A stretch of 64,000 nucleotides of DNA from Mucilaginibacter inviolabilis (GTDB taxonomy: Bacteria > Bacteroidota > Bacteroidia > Sphingobacteriales > Sphingobacteriaceae): positions 2,294,001 to 2,358,000 of the forward strand of contig NZ_JAANAT010000001.1 of assembly GCF_011089895.1 (NCBI RefSeq), given 5' to 3'. The position numbers were made by a program, and so were the translations under genes. Below are positions 24,094 through 34,489 of this stretch, in pieces (positions within the stretch are counted from its first letter, which is position 1; each line of letters begins with the position of its first letter). The notes under the pieces are model-generated. The model had not been told where the DNA came from. It made no database searches and was given only the letters and a program-made list of their open reading frames with translations.

Positions 24094-24261
24094 CTATTGC
24101 TTTCCGCGGAATAAAGAGATGATCCAAATGAGTAGCAGGATAACTACAACTACCGCTATAATCCCGGCAACGGCGCCTGCTTTAAATATCCCTTCAATTA
24201 CTGAACAACCACTCATGGTGAACAACAATAGGGCAATAAGTACTAAATGTGCGTTTTTCAT
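24094..24261 (-). CDS. 55-residue lipoprotein with one membrane helix
   Basis: A short frame from the ATG at 24261: a signal segment (MKNAHLVLIALLLFT) with lipobox MSGC at 16-19, then VIEGIFKAGAVAGI, a strong hydrophobic helix of about 36-50 and a basic end (SLFRGKQ). Similar tiny proteins with a GIFKAG motif are common in Bacteroidota and are sometimes mislabelled phosphatidate cytidylyltransferase. Function unknown. It lies 88 nt upstream of the DUF2383 gene and may share its transcript. Confidence 0.72.
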   Translation of the reverse strand: MKNAHLVLIALLLFTMSGCSVIEGIFKAGAVAGIIAVVVVILLLIWIISLFRGKQ

Positions 24262-24520
24262 ATGTTAATTATTTGTTGGTGATTGTATCTACTACAGTGG
24301 TGCACAGTTTTTTGTTTTGCTGTAATTTATCAATCCCAAAAACCATACCTAAGGTAAAATTTCAATACAGGGTAATGGCAACACCTCCATCAATCCTAAC
24401 CATTTGTACAAAAAAACAGCTTAAGTTTCAAGCATATAGTTCTTCGGTATTAAATATTAAGCAAAACAGTATTGGTTTTTAAGGCAGATAAGTATTTTTA
24501 CTGCCTACTTATTTAAAGCC

Positions 24521-26026
24521 ATGTCTAATCTACTTTTTTCCATAAATAATGCTACCGTAAGGTTTCTCACCAATACATTGTTTAACAATCTTACCTTCAA
24601 AATAAATAAAGGTGAGCACTGGGCATTAATAGGCGAAAGCGGCTCGGGTAAAAGCGCTTTGCTACAAACCATAGCGGGGCGCTTTAATATAACCGGAGGC
24701 ACTATCAATTACTACTTTCAGGATAATGTTTCAGCTTTGCCGACTGCCGAAAGCGGTCAGAATTTACATAGCAAACTGATATCACTGGTTGAACCCAAAC
24801 ACCATTTCCGGAATTTATCAAACACTACCGATTTTTATTATCAGCAACGATACAATTCGTCAGATTCTGAAGACGCTTTAACTGTTGATGATTATTTATT
24901 GTCTGTTAAAAGCGTTCCGCGCCCTGGTATACAGTGGACATTAGACAAAATACTTACCCTGTTAAACCTGCATGCTTTACGCGATAAGCAACTCATCAAA
25001 CTCTCCAACGGCGAAACCAAGCGTTTAATGCTGGCCGCGGCCCTGCTTAAAAATCCGGTGTTACTCTTGCTCGACAATCCGCTAACCGGTTTGGATGTAA
25101 AAACCAGGCAGGAGTTTAATGGCATTATTGACCAGATAACAGCCTCTGGTATCAACATTATCATAGCTACATCTGTACATGAAATACCCGAAGCCATTAC
25201 CCGTATAGCGGTTTTAAAAAGCGGAGAAATTATTCATGAAAGCACCAGGGACGCCTTTAAGCCGGAGCTATTCGCTATAGACACCACAGACAATATTGAC
25301 AACCAAGAGCTTACAGCACTGTTAAACATCAATAAAAGTCCGGTTGTTTTTAATCAGATTGTAACTATGGATAAGGTGCATATTCAATACGGCGATAAGG
25401 TAATTTTGGACGATATAAACTGGCAAATTAAAACCGGCGACAGATGGGCTTTGCTTGGCCCTAACGGCGCGGGTAAATCGACTTTATTGAGTTTGATTAA
25501 TGGCGATAACCCGCAGGCTTATGCCAACAACATTATCCTGTTTGATAAAAAGCGCGGCACCGGCGAAAGTATCTGGGATATTAAAAAGAAGATTGGTTTT
25601 GTATCTCCCGAGCTGCATCAGTACTTCCCTACCGATAATAGTTGTCTGCAGGTAATTGAATCAGGTTATTACGATACACTTGGTTTGTTCAGACCTAGTA
25701 ATAAAGAGCGGGCAGATATTGCTTTAAGATGGATGAAAGCGCTGGAGATTGACCGTTATGCCCGTACTTTATTAAAAAACATACCCGCAAGCGCCCAACG
25801 CCTGTGTTTACTGGCCCGGGCGCTGATCAAAAACCCGGCTTTGCTTATTTTTGATGAACCCTGCCAGGGTATGGACGACCATCAGCAGCTCCATTTTAAA
25901 AACCTGGTGGATACCATTTGCAGCCTGAGTAATGTTACCCTTATTTATGTAACCCACTATCAGCATGAAATACCCAATAGCGTTGATAAGGTACTGCGAT
26001 TAGACAAGGGAAAAGTGGTTAATTGA
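24521..26026 (+). CDS. Twin ABC ATPase, ModF-like
   Basis: 501 residues with two ABC ATPase domains and no membrane helices. Domain 1 has Walker A GESGSGKSAL (about 38-47), signature LSNGETKRLML and Walker B LLLLDNP. Domain 2 (from about 285) has Walker A GPNGAGKSTL, a degenerate signature (IPASAQRLCLLARAL) and Walker B LLIFDEP. This layout matches ModF (PhrA), a molybdenum-linked ATPase of unclear role. No mod genes are nearby. Monocistronic. Confidence 0.88.
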   Translation: MSNLLFSINNATVRFLTNTLFNNLTFKINKGEHWALIGESGSGKSALLQTIAGRFNITGGTINYYFQDNVSALPTAESGQNLHSKLISLVEPKHHFRNLSNTTDFYYQQRYNSSDSEDALTVDDYLLSVKSVPRPGIQWTLDKILTLLNLHALRDKQLIKLSNGETKRLMLAAALLKNPVLLLLDNPLTGLDVKTRQEFNGIIDQITASGINIIIATSVHEIPEAITRIAVLKSGEIIHESTRDAFKPELFAIDTTDNIDNQELTALLNINKSPVVFNQIVTMDKVHIQYGDKVILDDINWQIKTGDRWALLGPNGAGKSTLLSLINGDNPQAYANNIILFDKKRGTGESIWDIKKKIGFVSPELHQYFPTDNSCLQVIESGYYDTLGLFRPSNKERADIALRWMKALEIDRYARTLLKNIPASAQRLCLLARALIKNPALLIFDEPCQGMDDHQQLHFKNLVDTICSLSNVTLIYVTHYQHEIPNSVDKVLRLDKGKVVN

Positions 26027-26268
26027 TACCTGTTAAAACGCTGCATTTACAAGAGTAAGCACCCATCTTTAAAATTAAATATTTCTTAATAGTTAATTTT
26101 AATTTTATTAATCTGTATCATATTTTTCTTTTAAATGCTATTTATCCATTCATTTTGTTCATTACTTTAAACACTATATCCTTCTGACGAAACGCACGTA
26201 ATAACCCGTAAATTACTTATTAGTTTAATAGCTGATAGGAATATTTTGTGGTTATAAACCTGCGCTTT
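26027..26268. other. AT-rich upstream region of the T9SS gene pair
   Basis: About 240 nt with no gene. It is AT-rich with several TTTT and TAAT tracts. No clear TAnnTTTG box or hairpin was found. Confidence 0.5.
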
Positions 26269-29200
26269 ATGAAATTTTTTTTACATTATTGGATATTGTT
26301 GCTGATACTATTTGGTTTACAGGCACAAAATGTAAAAGCAGCAACCGTATCATGGGCCGGCGGCAATACCACTGGACCCGGAGGCGCAAATGCATGGAGT
26401 AATCCCGGCAATTGGAACACGGGTACCGTACCAACAATAACAGACGATGTAAGTATTGGTGCCGTGCTCGCCTTTGCTAATCCCCCTGTTGTGGCTTCAA
26501 CTGATAATGTGTCCTGTGCATCTATCACTTTTGGTGCCGTGGCAACTCTAGTATCTATACCTTTAACCGTTAACGGCACTTTAACTGTAACGGGTGCTGT
26601 TACGGTGCTTCCAACTTTATTAATTGCTTATTCGGTTCCGTTATCCGGAACCGGCACCCTCAACTGCGGCTCTATACAAATTAACAACACCACAAATCCC
26701 GGTAATGCACTTTTAAATCTCACAGTTGGTTTAAATTTGATAGTAACACTTCAAAATCTAAATGTGAGTGGAAATGTGACTGTCAATTCAAGTTATGTTG
26801 CAGTATTAATTCTTGGATTGGGGGAAATTGACGGGAAATTTTCATTAGTAAGCGGAACTACTACTATTGGGGGGCAAATACTCACACAAAATACCTTGTT
26901 TGGTTTACTTAACCTCGGTACCGGTACAGGAGTTCCTGTATTCAGTATCGATCCAGGTACCGGTTCAAACGCTACACTAATACTCACCAATGCCAACCCT
27001 ATTAATACAACGCCTGTTTCCGGATCAACCTATGCAGGTACCATTGATTTTTATAATAGCACTGGGACCGGGCAAGCTACCGTAAATTATGCTTACACGG
27101 GCGCAGGTACTCAAACTGTATATGCTACAACTGGCATAAGCAATTTAAATACAAGTCCGGCATTGTATCAAAATCTGATATTTACCGGAACTGGCAATAA
27201 ACGCCCTACCGTTTCATCAGGCCTGTTAACCGTTGCCGGCAATATTGATAACTCGGCAAGCTCCCCTATTGATTTTGTTACCAATACCAATACGGTTCAA
27301 CTGACAGGCACTACCCAAACTATTGCAGGAGGATCATATGTTAACAGCGCGTTGCCCGCATCGCCCGTTGGTACCGTATTCTATAATCTTACCTCATCTG
27401 CTACAACTGCAACCTTAAGCGGTCGTAATAATATAGCTGCTCTGGGTACGCTGGCTTTTTTAAAAACCAGCAACACCACGATGAATGTGGATGCTACGGC
27501 AACCAACAGCCTCACCCTCTTATCAAACAGTACCGGTGATGCCAGTATAGCCAGTTTAAGCACCGATGCCAGCAGTAATGCTATTACCGCTACGGTTACC
27601 GGCAGCATTAACGTACAGCGCTACGTAAAAGGTGGTGGCGGATCAACCGGACCACGCCGTTATATGTTAATCTCGTCGCCGGTTGCCAATGTTTCAGCAA
27701 GCACGTATAATCTGCTGCCATTTTTTGCCACTACTTATATCACCGGCTCTCCGGGTGGTGGTTTTGATAGTTCGCCCCAAAACAACCCTTCGGTTTTTAT
27801 ATATGATGAAAATGCCCCTTTAACCAGCAACCCATCAGTAGTGACTGGTAATGAGTTTAAAGGTTTTAACACCATTAACGAAACTGTACCCATGGGCAAT
27901 GGAGTTGAATTTTATTTCAGGGGTAGCCGTACAGGAGTGTCAAGCTCTACCGTATTTGTAAGCCCTTTCCCTGCTCCTGACAATGCCACCTTAAATTTTT
28001 CGGGCGCTGTATATAAGGGCGCGGGGACCAATGGCGCTTTCACGGCAAGCATCATTAATTTCCCTGCCACACCACCAACTTATTATAGTTCGTCAGCGGT
28101 TACCTTTTCAAACAATTTATCATATGCCAGCTCTGCCTCTACAAAAAAAGGGCTTAACCTGGTAGGTAACCCCTATCCTTCGGTTATCGACCTGCAAAAA
28201 GTTTACTCGGGGAATGGCAATGCTTACAGGTATTATTACATGCTGGTAAAAAATATCAGCACAGGCGCCAATAGCTTCTCAACTAAATATGCTGTTTATG
28301 ATGCCACCAACTCCGGAACTCCACCTGCAGGAGCCAGCAGGTACGCTGTATCCGGACAAGGCTTTTTTATAACTGCAGCTAATGCAACCTCAACATTAAC
28401 ATTTAACGAGGGGATGAAAGTGCCTTATAGCTCCTATACATCACCTGCTTCAACCAGCCCGGTGTTTAATGTAATACGCAACCCAAGTGTGGTAGCTAAA
28501 ACCCTAACTGTTAGTCCCGATAAAGCCAATAACACACAACAGGTAGCAGCTGCGGCCGCCCCGGCAGCGGCCCAAACCAATGCCGATCCCATGCCGCGAT
28601 TACGCTTAGAAATGATGAAGGATACCAATATATTGAATACAGCCGACATTGCCTTTGATAAAAACTCCAGTGCTAAATTTGTACCCGGCGAGGATGCGCC
28701 ATACATAGCAGCATCGGGTCAGGGCGATTTTTTTTATTCGCAATCGGTCGATTCTGTTGGGTGTTTTGCCAATTATACCGGTAACCTGGAAAAACTAAAA
28801 CGCATCAATTTATTTATCGCGTTTTCGAATTTTGGGCAGTACAAAATTACATCGCCCATTAAATCAAATATTGACGAACGCTATACCATCTACTTAAAAG
28901 ATAAATACACTAACGACTCCTTAGATGTGGTACATAACGATGTTTATACATTTAATGTAGATCAGAATGCCGCCAGTTATCCCCGCGATCGTTTCTACCT
29001 GAGCATTGGTATTGCTCCGGGACATGAATATAAATTATTAGGCTTTAATGGCAATAAACTAACAGGTGGCATTCAATTAACCTGGAAAACCGACAATGAA
29101 AGCAATTTCACAGGTTTTGCAGTTCAAAAAAGCACCAATGGTGGTAAATCATTTGAAGTGATAGACAGCTTACAATCAACCGGCGCAGGCAGTTATACCT

Positions 29201-29568
29201 TTACAGACCCTGCTCCCGGTACCGGTCAAATCACTTACAGGCTGGCTCAAAGTTTAGTAACCGGTGATACCCAACTATCAAAAAACCTGGTATTTGATTA
29301 TAGCGGCGACCTGAATGTTTTAAAATTCATGGTATATCCCAGCAATACCGCCCAGGATATTCATATTAAGCTGGGCAAAACCTACAGTAACAATATCAAG
29401 ATCAATATTATAAGCGCAACAGGCAGTATGGTAAAAACCTTAACTACCACCGATACCGATTCTGTACAGGAAAACGTAGGCAATTTAATCAAGGGGCTTT
29501 ACATTGTAGAGGCTATTGATGCTGCCACGGGCAAACGCATCGGGAGCGCTAAATTCTTCAAACAATAA
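26269..29568 (+). CDS. Giant secreted protein with type IX secretion C-terminal domain (paralogue 1)
   Basis: 1099 residues from the ATG at 26269. A signal peptide (MKFFLHYWILLLILFGLQAQNVKA) is followed by a WSNPGNWNTGTVPTITDDVSIG segment typical of Bacteroidota autotransporter-like passengers, then Thr/Ser/Asn-rich beta-helix-like repeats to about residue 460. Then come RRYMLISSPV, KKGLNLVGNPYPSVIDL and GQGFFI. The last 90 residues form a type A sorting domain (SATGSMVKTL..., NVGNLIKGLYIVEAID, GSAKFFKQ). T9SS carries it across the outer membrane and cleaves the tail. Probably a surface adhesin. Its C-terminal half is closely related to the next gene. Confidence 0.88.
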   Translation: MKFFLHYWILLLILFGLQAQNVKAATVSWAGGNTTGPGGANAWSNPGNWNTGTVPTITDDVSIGAVLAFANPPVVASTDNVSCASITFGAVATLVSIPLTVNGTLTVTGAVTVLPTLLIAYSVPLSGTGTLNCGSIQINNTTNPGNALLNLTVGLNLIVTLQNLNVSGNVTVNSSYVAVLILGLGEIDGKFSLVSGTTTIGGQILTQNTLFGLLNLGTGTGVPVFSIDPGTGSNATLILTNANPINTTPVSGSTYAGTIDFYNSTGTGQATVNYAYTGAGTQTVYATTGISNLNTSPALYQNLIFTGTGNKRPTVSSGLLTVAGNIDNSASSPIDFVTNTNTVQLTGTTQTIAGGSYVNSALPASPVGTVFYNLTSSATTATLSGRNNIAALGTLAFLKTSNTTMNVDATATNSLTLLSNSTGDASIASLSTDASSNAITATVTGSINVQRYVKGGGGSTGPRRYMLISSPVANVSASTYNLLPFFATTYITGSPGGGFDSSPQNNPSVFIYDENAPLTSNPSVVTGNEFKGFNTINETVPMGNGVEFYFRGSRTGVSSSTVFVSPFPAPDNATLNFSGAVYKGAGTNGAFTASIINFPATPPTYYSSSAVTFSNNLSYASSASTKKGLNLVGNPYPSVIDLQKVYSGNGNAYRYYYMLVKNISTGANSFSTKYAVYDATNSGTPPAGASRYAVSGQGFFITAANATSTLTFNEGMKVPYSSYTSPASTSPVFNVIRNPSVVAKTLTVSPDKANNTQQVAAAAAPAAAQTNADPMPRLRLEMMKDTNILNTADIAFDKNSSAKFVPGEDAPYIAASGQGDFFYSQSVDSVGCFANYTGNLEKLKRINLFIAFSNFGQYKITSPIKSNIDERYTIYLKDKYTNDSLDVVHNDVYTFNVDQNAASYPRDRFYLSIGIAPGHEYKLLGFNGNKLTGGIQLTWKTDNESNFTGFAVQKSTNGGKSFEVIDSLQSTGAGSYTFTDPAPGTGQITYRLAQSLVTGDTQLSKNLVFDYSGDLNVLKFMVYPSNTAQDIHIKLGKTYSNNIKINIISATGSMVKTLTTTDTDSVQENVGNLIKGLYIVEAIDAATGKRIGSAKFFKQ

Positions 29569-29599
29569 GCTACTATCCAATCGGTCTTTATGGTAACCT

Positions 29600-29626
29600 G
29601 GCGAGTTGACGTTTGTCGCCTTTTTT
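29600..29626 (+). terminator. Possible terminator after T9SS gene 1
   Basis: GGCGA (29600-29604) pairs with TCGCC (29616-29620) and six T follow. A short stem, so weak. Confidence 0.45.
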
Positions 29627-29763
29627 GAAAAAATTCTTTAAAAAATGTTCTTTTTTGTTCATTTTATTCACTGACTAACATGTCTTTAGGGTATAAAAAT
29701 GAAACTTTGACGAAATTTTACCCGTATAAAGCCCTATTATTGTAAGCTTTAATACTCAAAACA

Positions 29764-32700
29764 TTGTCACTTCCGAATTTGCAAAACCATTTACCCAAAG
29801 CTCTACTGATCTTTATTTTCCTGATAATTACCCAAAGCAGAGCCCTTGCCACAATAACTTTTGACTGGGATGGCAGCAATTCTACAGATTGGACGCTTAA
29901 GGCTAACTGGACCATTACTGCAAACAATGGCGAAAATTTAACAAACGTAAATTACCCGGGTGAAAGCAGCAGTCGTACTACTGATATCGTGAGACTTGGT
30001 GTTAATACCTCTGTTAGTGCTTTTGCTAATCAACCCATACTTAGCGCAAGTGTCACTGTAGCTTCTCTTACGTTTGGATATGCCGTAAACAGCAGTACTC
30101 CTGCCGGTACTATATTCTCAGGTTCTGTTTTAACTATCTTATCGCCTGCTATATTAACCGTAAGTGGTGATATTGTTCAAAACGTCAGCACAAGCAGTAC
30201 CACTATATTTAATGCCATCAGAGGAACAGGCTCCATAACCTGTACTAATTTACAACTCGGCATCAACGGTACCACCAGGGTACCTAATTTATTCTATCTG
30301 ATCGTTGAACCTGCCGTGTTTACTATAGCCAACAACGTTAATATATACGTAAACTGCTCATCACAAAATGGTAGTGGTATCAGGCTCGAGGGTGGCACTA
30401 TGACCATAAACGGGCAGATAACATTTACCAATAGCGGCAATAGTACAACACAAAATTCCGCTTATTTTACCGTAAATGCCCTCACATCTTATAAAGGGAG
30501 CAATAATAACACAGCTACCAACCCAACACTCATACTGAAGAGCACTACTCCTATAAGTTCTATACCTACACCTTATGCCTCTTGTAATTTTTACGGAGAT
30601 CACGGCGGTAAGGCAACCACTATTTATCAGGGGGCAAACCCGCAAATTTTCACATCTGCCTATCCTGGTTTCGGACCTGGTGGCGGTCCACCCATAAATT
30701 TACCTGCTACAAACCCTACTTATGATAACCTGGTAATACAGGGCACGGGTACTGCCGTAATAGGTGGTCCGGGTGGTGGAAACCCGGCTTATTTAACCAT
30801 TGATTCTACATTAACAACTGCCAGCAATACTACTTTTAATACGGTTAATACCACAACCACTATTGGCGTTGTAAATGGTGCAACAGGAGCAAAATGGACA
30901 AACTCTGCTACAGTGACTGGCGGAGCAGGCTCAATCACGGTTAATGGAAGCCTTTTCAATAACTCACCTGGAATTATTAATCAGGCCGGAGGCAACCTCA
31001 CCGTTGCATCCAACGCCAACAACACCGGAGCATTAAATCTGGGGACTGGAGCAACAGATATTAATGGAAGTGTAACCACAGGCGGCTCTTTAACGATGAG
31101 CAGTGGCACCTTAAATATTGCGCAAAATTATACCAACACCGGAACGTTTACCGCGAGTAGCGGCCTTATTACTTTTGATGGCACAACCGCACAAACTTTA
31201 ATCGACCAAACTGCTGCGGGTACAAAATTCAACAATGTAACTTTTACCAATGGTACAACTGGCGCTAACAGCAAACGGATGAAATCGGGGAGTAACTTTT
31301 TTGTTAACCCAACTTATACCATCAATGTAAATGGATCGGGGATATTGACAGTTGAGAATACACCATCAACTTATACATCCGCTTTAACCCTGCTCTCCAC
31401 ATCGGCAGGAGATGCCAGCATCGGCAACCTCACTGCCGGAACTATTGCGGGTAAAATTGAAGTGCAGCGTTTTGTAAAAGGAGGAGCCCGCAGGTATATG
31501 CTTATTTCATCACCTGTTGCTGATACTACCAATACAGCCATAAGCAGTACCTCCAATAGCTACAGTCTTAAACCAATCATATTACCGGGCACGGCGGGTA
31601 GCAAGCTCAGTACTATTGTTACCGGCCCCAGTGGTTCTGGCGGTGGCTTCGACAGCGCCCCTGCTACAGGCAATAGCCCATCTGTTTTTGTTTATAATGA
31701 AAATGCACCAGCCACTACAGACGTTAACCAGGTGGCAGGCAATGAATACAAAGCGTTTACGAATACGAGTGCAGCTATACCTATGGGTAATGGCATATTA
31801 CTTTATTACAGGGGGAGCCGAGATCTGTTAAACCTGGCAACAGGGTCACCTTTTGTAAGACCCTTCCCCGCCGCCGACGATGGCACCTTAACCTTTTTTG
31901 GTTCAGTTATCAAGGGAACAACGGCTACCAACTCCCCGATGACGCCCAACATTATTAATTTGCCTACCACCACGTCAACAGACGCATCCACTTACCCCAT
32001 ATCAGGCACAACCTATCCAACCACTTTGTCATATCGCAGTACAGCCACACCCAAAAAAGGATATAACCTGGTAGGTAACCCATATGCATCCGTTATTGAC
32101 CTGGGCAAAGTAGGCGCGGCTAACACCAGTTTAAAATTTTATTATCTGCTCATCAAAAATGCCTCAACCGGCCCCAACAGTTCGTCTACACGGTTTGTAT
32201 TGTGCAACACAACTGTACCGGCCGCACCTGTAATAGGAACCGGCGGCAGTCAGTATGTACTCTCGGGACAGGGCTTTTTCGTAGTTGCGCCTAATAATAC
32301 CACAGCCATTACCTTTAATGAAAGTATGAAGGTATCCTATTCAACTTATACCGGCACCACGCCTCCTATTTTCAACGTAAAAAAAGGAGGCCCTTCCGTT
32401 GTAAAAACACTGGCTGTTAACGGAAATCATGACCTTGCGGCAGCTGCAGCCACATCGGCCACTGAATCATCATCAGCCACAACAGTTAATACCAGTACTA
32501 TGCCATGGTTACGCCTGGATATGATGCAAGACTCAAGTACCTTTAGCTCTACCGATATCTATTTTAACAAAAATGCTCAAGCTAAATTTGTACCTGGTGA
32601 AGATGCACCTTACTTAGCTTCATCCGGCCAGGGAAACTTCTTTTTTTCGCAAACTGCCGACTCCATAGGATGCTTTGCCAACTATACCACCGATCTGGAG

Positions 32701-33474
32701 ACACTGAAACGGGTAAATCTTTTTATTGCCTATACCAACTATGGCACCTATAAACTTACTGCGCCCATTAAACAAAACATTGACGAACGCTATACCATCT
32801 TTTTAAAAGATAAATTCACCAATGATTCTCTGGATGTTGTACACAATGCCGAGTATACATTCAACGTAACCACCGTCCCAGCCAGTTATGCTCGCGACAG
32901 GTTTTATTTAAGCATTGGCATAGCCCCTGGGCACGAGTATAAACTACGCGGGTTTAATGGTGCCAAACAAGCAAACGGTATAAAATTAACCTGGCAAACC
33001 GACAATGAAAGTAATTTTACCACATTTGTTATTGAAAAAAGCACTAATGGCGGTAGTTCATTTATATCGATAGACAGCCTGCGGTCAACCGGTGCAGGCA
33101 ACTATAATTACACCGATATAACACCCGGCAGCGGGCAAATACTTTATCGTTTAAAACAGCAATTGGTAACAAACCGTACAGACATTTCAAAAAATTTAAC
33201 CTTTAATTATCTCAATACAAACCCTGTAAGATTTATTGTTTACCCCAGCACTGCTTCGCAAAACATCAATATTAACTTTGGCAAAACTTATAGCAACAGC
33301 ATTAAAGTGAGTATTGCAACAGCATCCGGAGGCCTTGTAAAAACCATAACCACCAGCAACACCAATTATTTACAGCAAAATATTGGTAACCTGTTGAGCG
33401 GACTTTACGTAATAGAGGCAGTTGACGAGTCGACCGGAAAAAGAATTGGCAGCGCTAAGTTTTATAAACAATAA
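29764..33474 (+). CDS. Giant secreted protein with type IX secretion C-terminal domain (paralogue 2)
   Basis: About 1236 residues. No ATG is available: a stop lies at 29743-29745 and the first usable codon is TTG 29764, with another TTG at 29779. The signal segment is LPKALLIFIFLIITQSRALA. A long Thr/Asn/Gly-rich beta-repeat region follows, then RRYMLISSPV, KKGYNLVGNPYASVIDL, GQGFFVVAP, the long KFVPGEDAPYLASSGQGNFF block shared with paralogue 1, and a type A sorting domain ending GSAKFYKQ. Tandem duplication of paralogue 1, followed within 8 nt by a small sorting-tail protein gene. Function as surface adhesin inferred. Confidence 0.87.
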   Translation: MSLPNLQNHLPKALLIFIFLIITQSRALATITFDWDGSNSTDWTLKANWTITANNGENLTNVNYPGESSSRTTDIVRLGVNTSVSAFANQPILSASVTVASLTFGYAVNSSTPAGTIFSGSVLTILSPAILTVSGDIVQNVSTSSTTIFNAIRGTGSITCTNLQLGINGTTRVPNLFYLIVEPAVFTIANNVNIYVNCSSQNGSGIRLEGGTMTINGQITFTNSGNSTTQNSAYFTVNALTSYKGSNNNTATNPTLILKSTTPISSIPTPYASCNFYGDHGGKATTIYQGANPQIFTSAYPGFGPGGGPPINLPATNPTYDNLVIQGTGTAVIGGPGGGNPAYLTIDSTLTTASNTTFNTVNTTTTIGVVNGATGAKWTNSATVTGGAGSITVNGSLFNNSPGIINQAGGNLTVASNANNTGALNLGTGATDINGSVTTGGSLTMSSGTLNIAQNYTNTGTFTASSGLITFDGTTAQTLIDQTAAGTKFNNVTFTNGTTGANSKRMKSGSNFFVNPTYTINVNGSGILTVENTPSTYTSALTLLSTSAGDASIGNLTAGTIAGKIEVQRFVKGGARRYMLISSPVADTTNTAISSTSNSYSLKPIILPGTAGSKLSTIVTGPSGSGGGFDSAPATGNSPSVFVYNENAPATTDVNQVAGNEYKAFTNTSAAIPMGNGILLYYRGSRDLLNLATGSPFVRPFPAADDGTLTFFGSVIKGTTATNSPMTPNIINLPTTTSTDASTYPISGTTYPTTLSYRSTATPKKGYNLVGNPYASVIDLGKVGAANTSLKFYYLLIKNASTGPNSSSTRFVLCNTTVPAAPVIGTGGSQYVLSGQGFFVVAPNNTTAITFNESMKVSYSTYTGTTPPIFNVKKGGPSVVKTLAVNGNHDLAAAAATSATESSSATTVNTSTMPWLRLDMMQDSSTFSSTDIYFNKNAQAKFVPGEDAPYLASSGQGNFFFSQTADSIGCFANYTTDLETLKRVNLFIAYTNYGTYKLTAPIKQNIDERYTIFLKDKFTNDSLDVVHNAEYTFNVTTVPASYARDRFYLSIGIAPGHEYKLRGFNGAKQANGIKLTWQTDNESNFTTFVIEKSTNGGSSFISIDSLRSTGAGNYNYTDITPGSGQILYRLKQQLVTNRTDISKNLTFNYLNTNPVRFIVYPSTASQNININFGKTYSNSIKVSIATASGGLVKTITTSNTNYLQQNIGNLLSGLYVIEAVDESTGKRIGSAKFYKQ

Positions 33475-33481
33475 CATCACC

Positions 33482-33715
33482 ATGAAAATACCAGCCTTTG
33501 TAAAAACTATTTATAAATTTTTACCGGGGATATGCCTTTTATTGATCACCTCCAATTGTTTTGCCCAATCAAACCCGGGCGGTGGTCTTTGCGACGGAAA
33601 TGACGGCGGACCGGACGGTTGCCCTTTGGATACTTGGGTAATTGTATTGGTAGTTGCAGCCACTGTGTTTGCTGCTGTTCATTTATATCGCCAAAAAAAA
33701 TCCCTTCAGGCTTAG
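33482..33715 (+). CDS. Small secreted protein with C-terminal membrane anchor (PID-CTERM-like)
   Basis: 77 residues from the ATG at 33482. An N-terminal signal (to CFAQS at about 29) is followed by a Gly/Asp-rich stretch with two Cys (LCDGNDGGPDGCPLDTW), a helix (VIVLVVAATVFAAV) and a basic end (RQKKSLQA). The PLD-helix-basic pattern resembles the PID-CTERM sorting tail of Bacteroidota. It starts 8 nt after the second giant T9SS protein, so they are co-transcribed and may work together. Function unknown. Confidence 0.7.
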   Translation: MKIPAFVKTIYKFLPGICLLLITSNCFAQSNPGGGLCDGNDGGPDGCPLDTWVIVLVVAATVFAAVHLYRQKKSLQA

Positions 33716-33728
33716 CACCTAAAGGGAT
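33700..33728. terminator. Bidirectional terminator between small protein and DUF4136 genes
   Basis: ATCCCTT pairs with AAGGGAT, with an inner AGG/CCT pair. On the minus strand eight T follow. It overlaps the stop codon at 33713-33715. Confidence 0.75.
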
Positions 33729-33774
33729 CATCATTATATTTTTTCTTGCAGGAATGAATGTTGTGTTGTTTGCC

Positions 33775-34425
33775 TTATACTTTTCGCATTTGCGATGGGC
33801 TGATCTGGTTTACTTGTAATTGTTTCAATACGCCGTCAACCACTTTTGGTAATTCGTCAAGTGTTCTTTGCGGGTTATGCAATTCGCCAACGCCAAAACC
33901 TCTCCATACTATACGACCGGTATTACGGTCAATCAAGTCGATGATAAGAGTACCTTCTTTATAAGGTACACGAGCATAGGTGCCGCCGTAACCGTATGGG
34001 TAACCCCAGCCGCCCCAGCCACCATAGTAGCCGTAAAAGCCGCGGGACCGCCAGCCCCAACCCCAGCCCCAGCCACCCCAGCCGCCCCAACCCCAACCGC
34101 CGTAGTATGCCGGATAAAATTCAGTCTTTACCCCTCTGCCGGTTATGGTAGAATAACTTACAAGCAAATCGGGATTGTTTTCCTGTAATCTTAAGCCTTT
34201 GGTTTGTAGTGCCGAGATAGTGGCATCTTTCACTCTTTCGTCAGCGATCTCTTTTTTAATCACGCCACCAGCCTTGTTGCTTGTTTCGGGCGCTACCCAG
34301 GCAAATGTTCGGTAAGATGAGAGATCAGTTTTGTTACGGGCTGCTGTGTAGTAATTGTAACTGCTGCAAGCAGACAGGGCCGAAACCAGCAATAATACCA
34401 GCCCTGTATAGATAGTTTTTTTCAT
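33775..34425 (-). CDS. DUF4136 lipoprotein with Gly/Trp-rich insert
   Basis: 216 residues. The lipoprotein signal MKKTIYTGLVLLLVSALSAC has lipobox LSAC at 17-20. DUF4136 hallmarks are FAWVAPE near 41, IKKEIADERVKDATISALQTKGL, and the C-terminal YKEGTLIIDLIDRNTGRIVWRG. Between them lies an insert of about 50 residues at 108-155 made almost only of Gly, Trp and Tyr (GGWGWGGWGG-like). Periplasmic or outer-membrane lipoprotein of unknown function; terminates at the shared hairpin. Confidence 0.9.
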   Translation of the reverse strand: MKKTIYTGLVLLLVSALSACSSYNYYTAARNKTDLSSYRTFAWVAPETSNKAGGVIKKEIADERVKDATISALQTKGLRLQENNPDLLVSYSTITGRGVKTEFYPAYYGGWGWGGWGGWGWGWGWRSRGFYGYYGGWGGWGYPYGYGGTYARVPYKEGTLIIDLIDRNTGRIVWRGFGVGELHNPQRTLDELPKVVDGVLKQLQVNQISPSQMRKV

Positions 34426-34489
34426 TTTAATTCACTCCCTTATATTTATTCATTAGACTATTGAGCAAACAAAGGTTTAATTTAAATAA

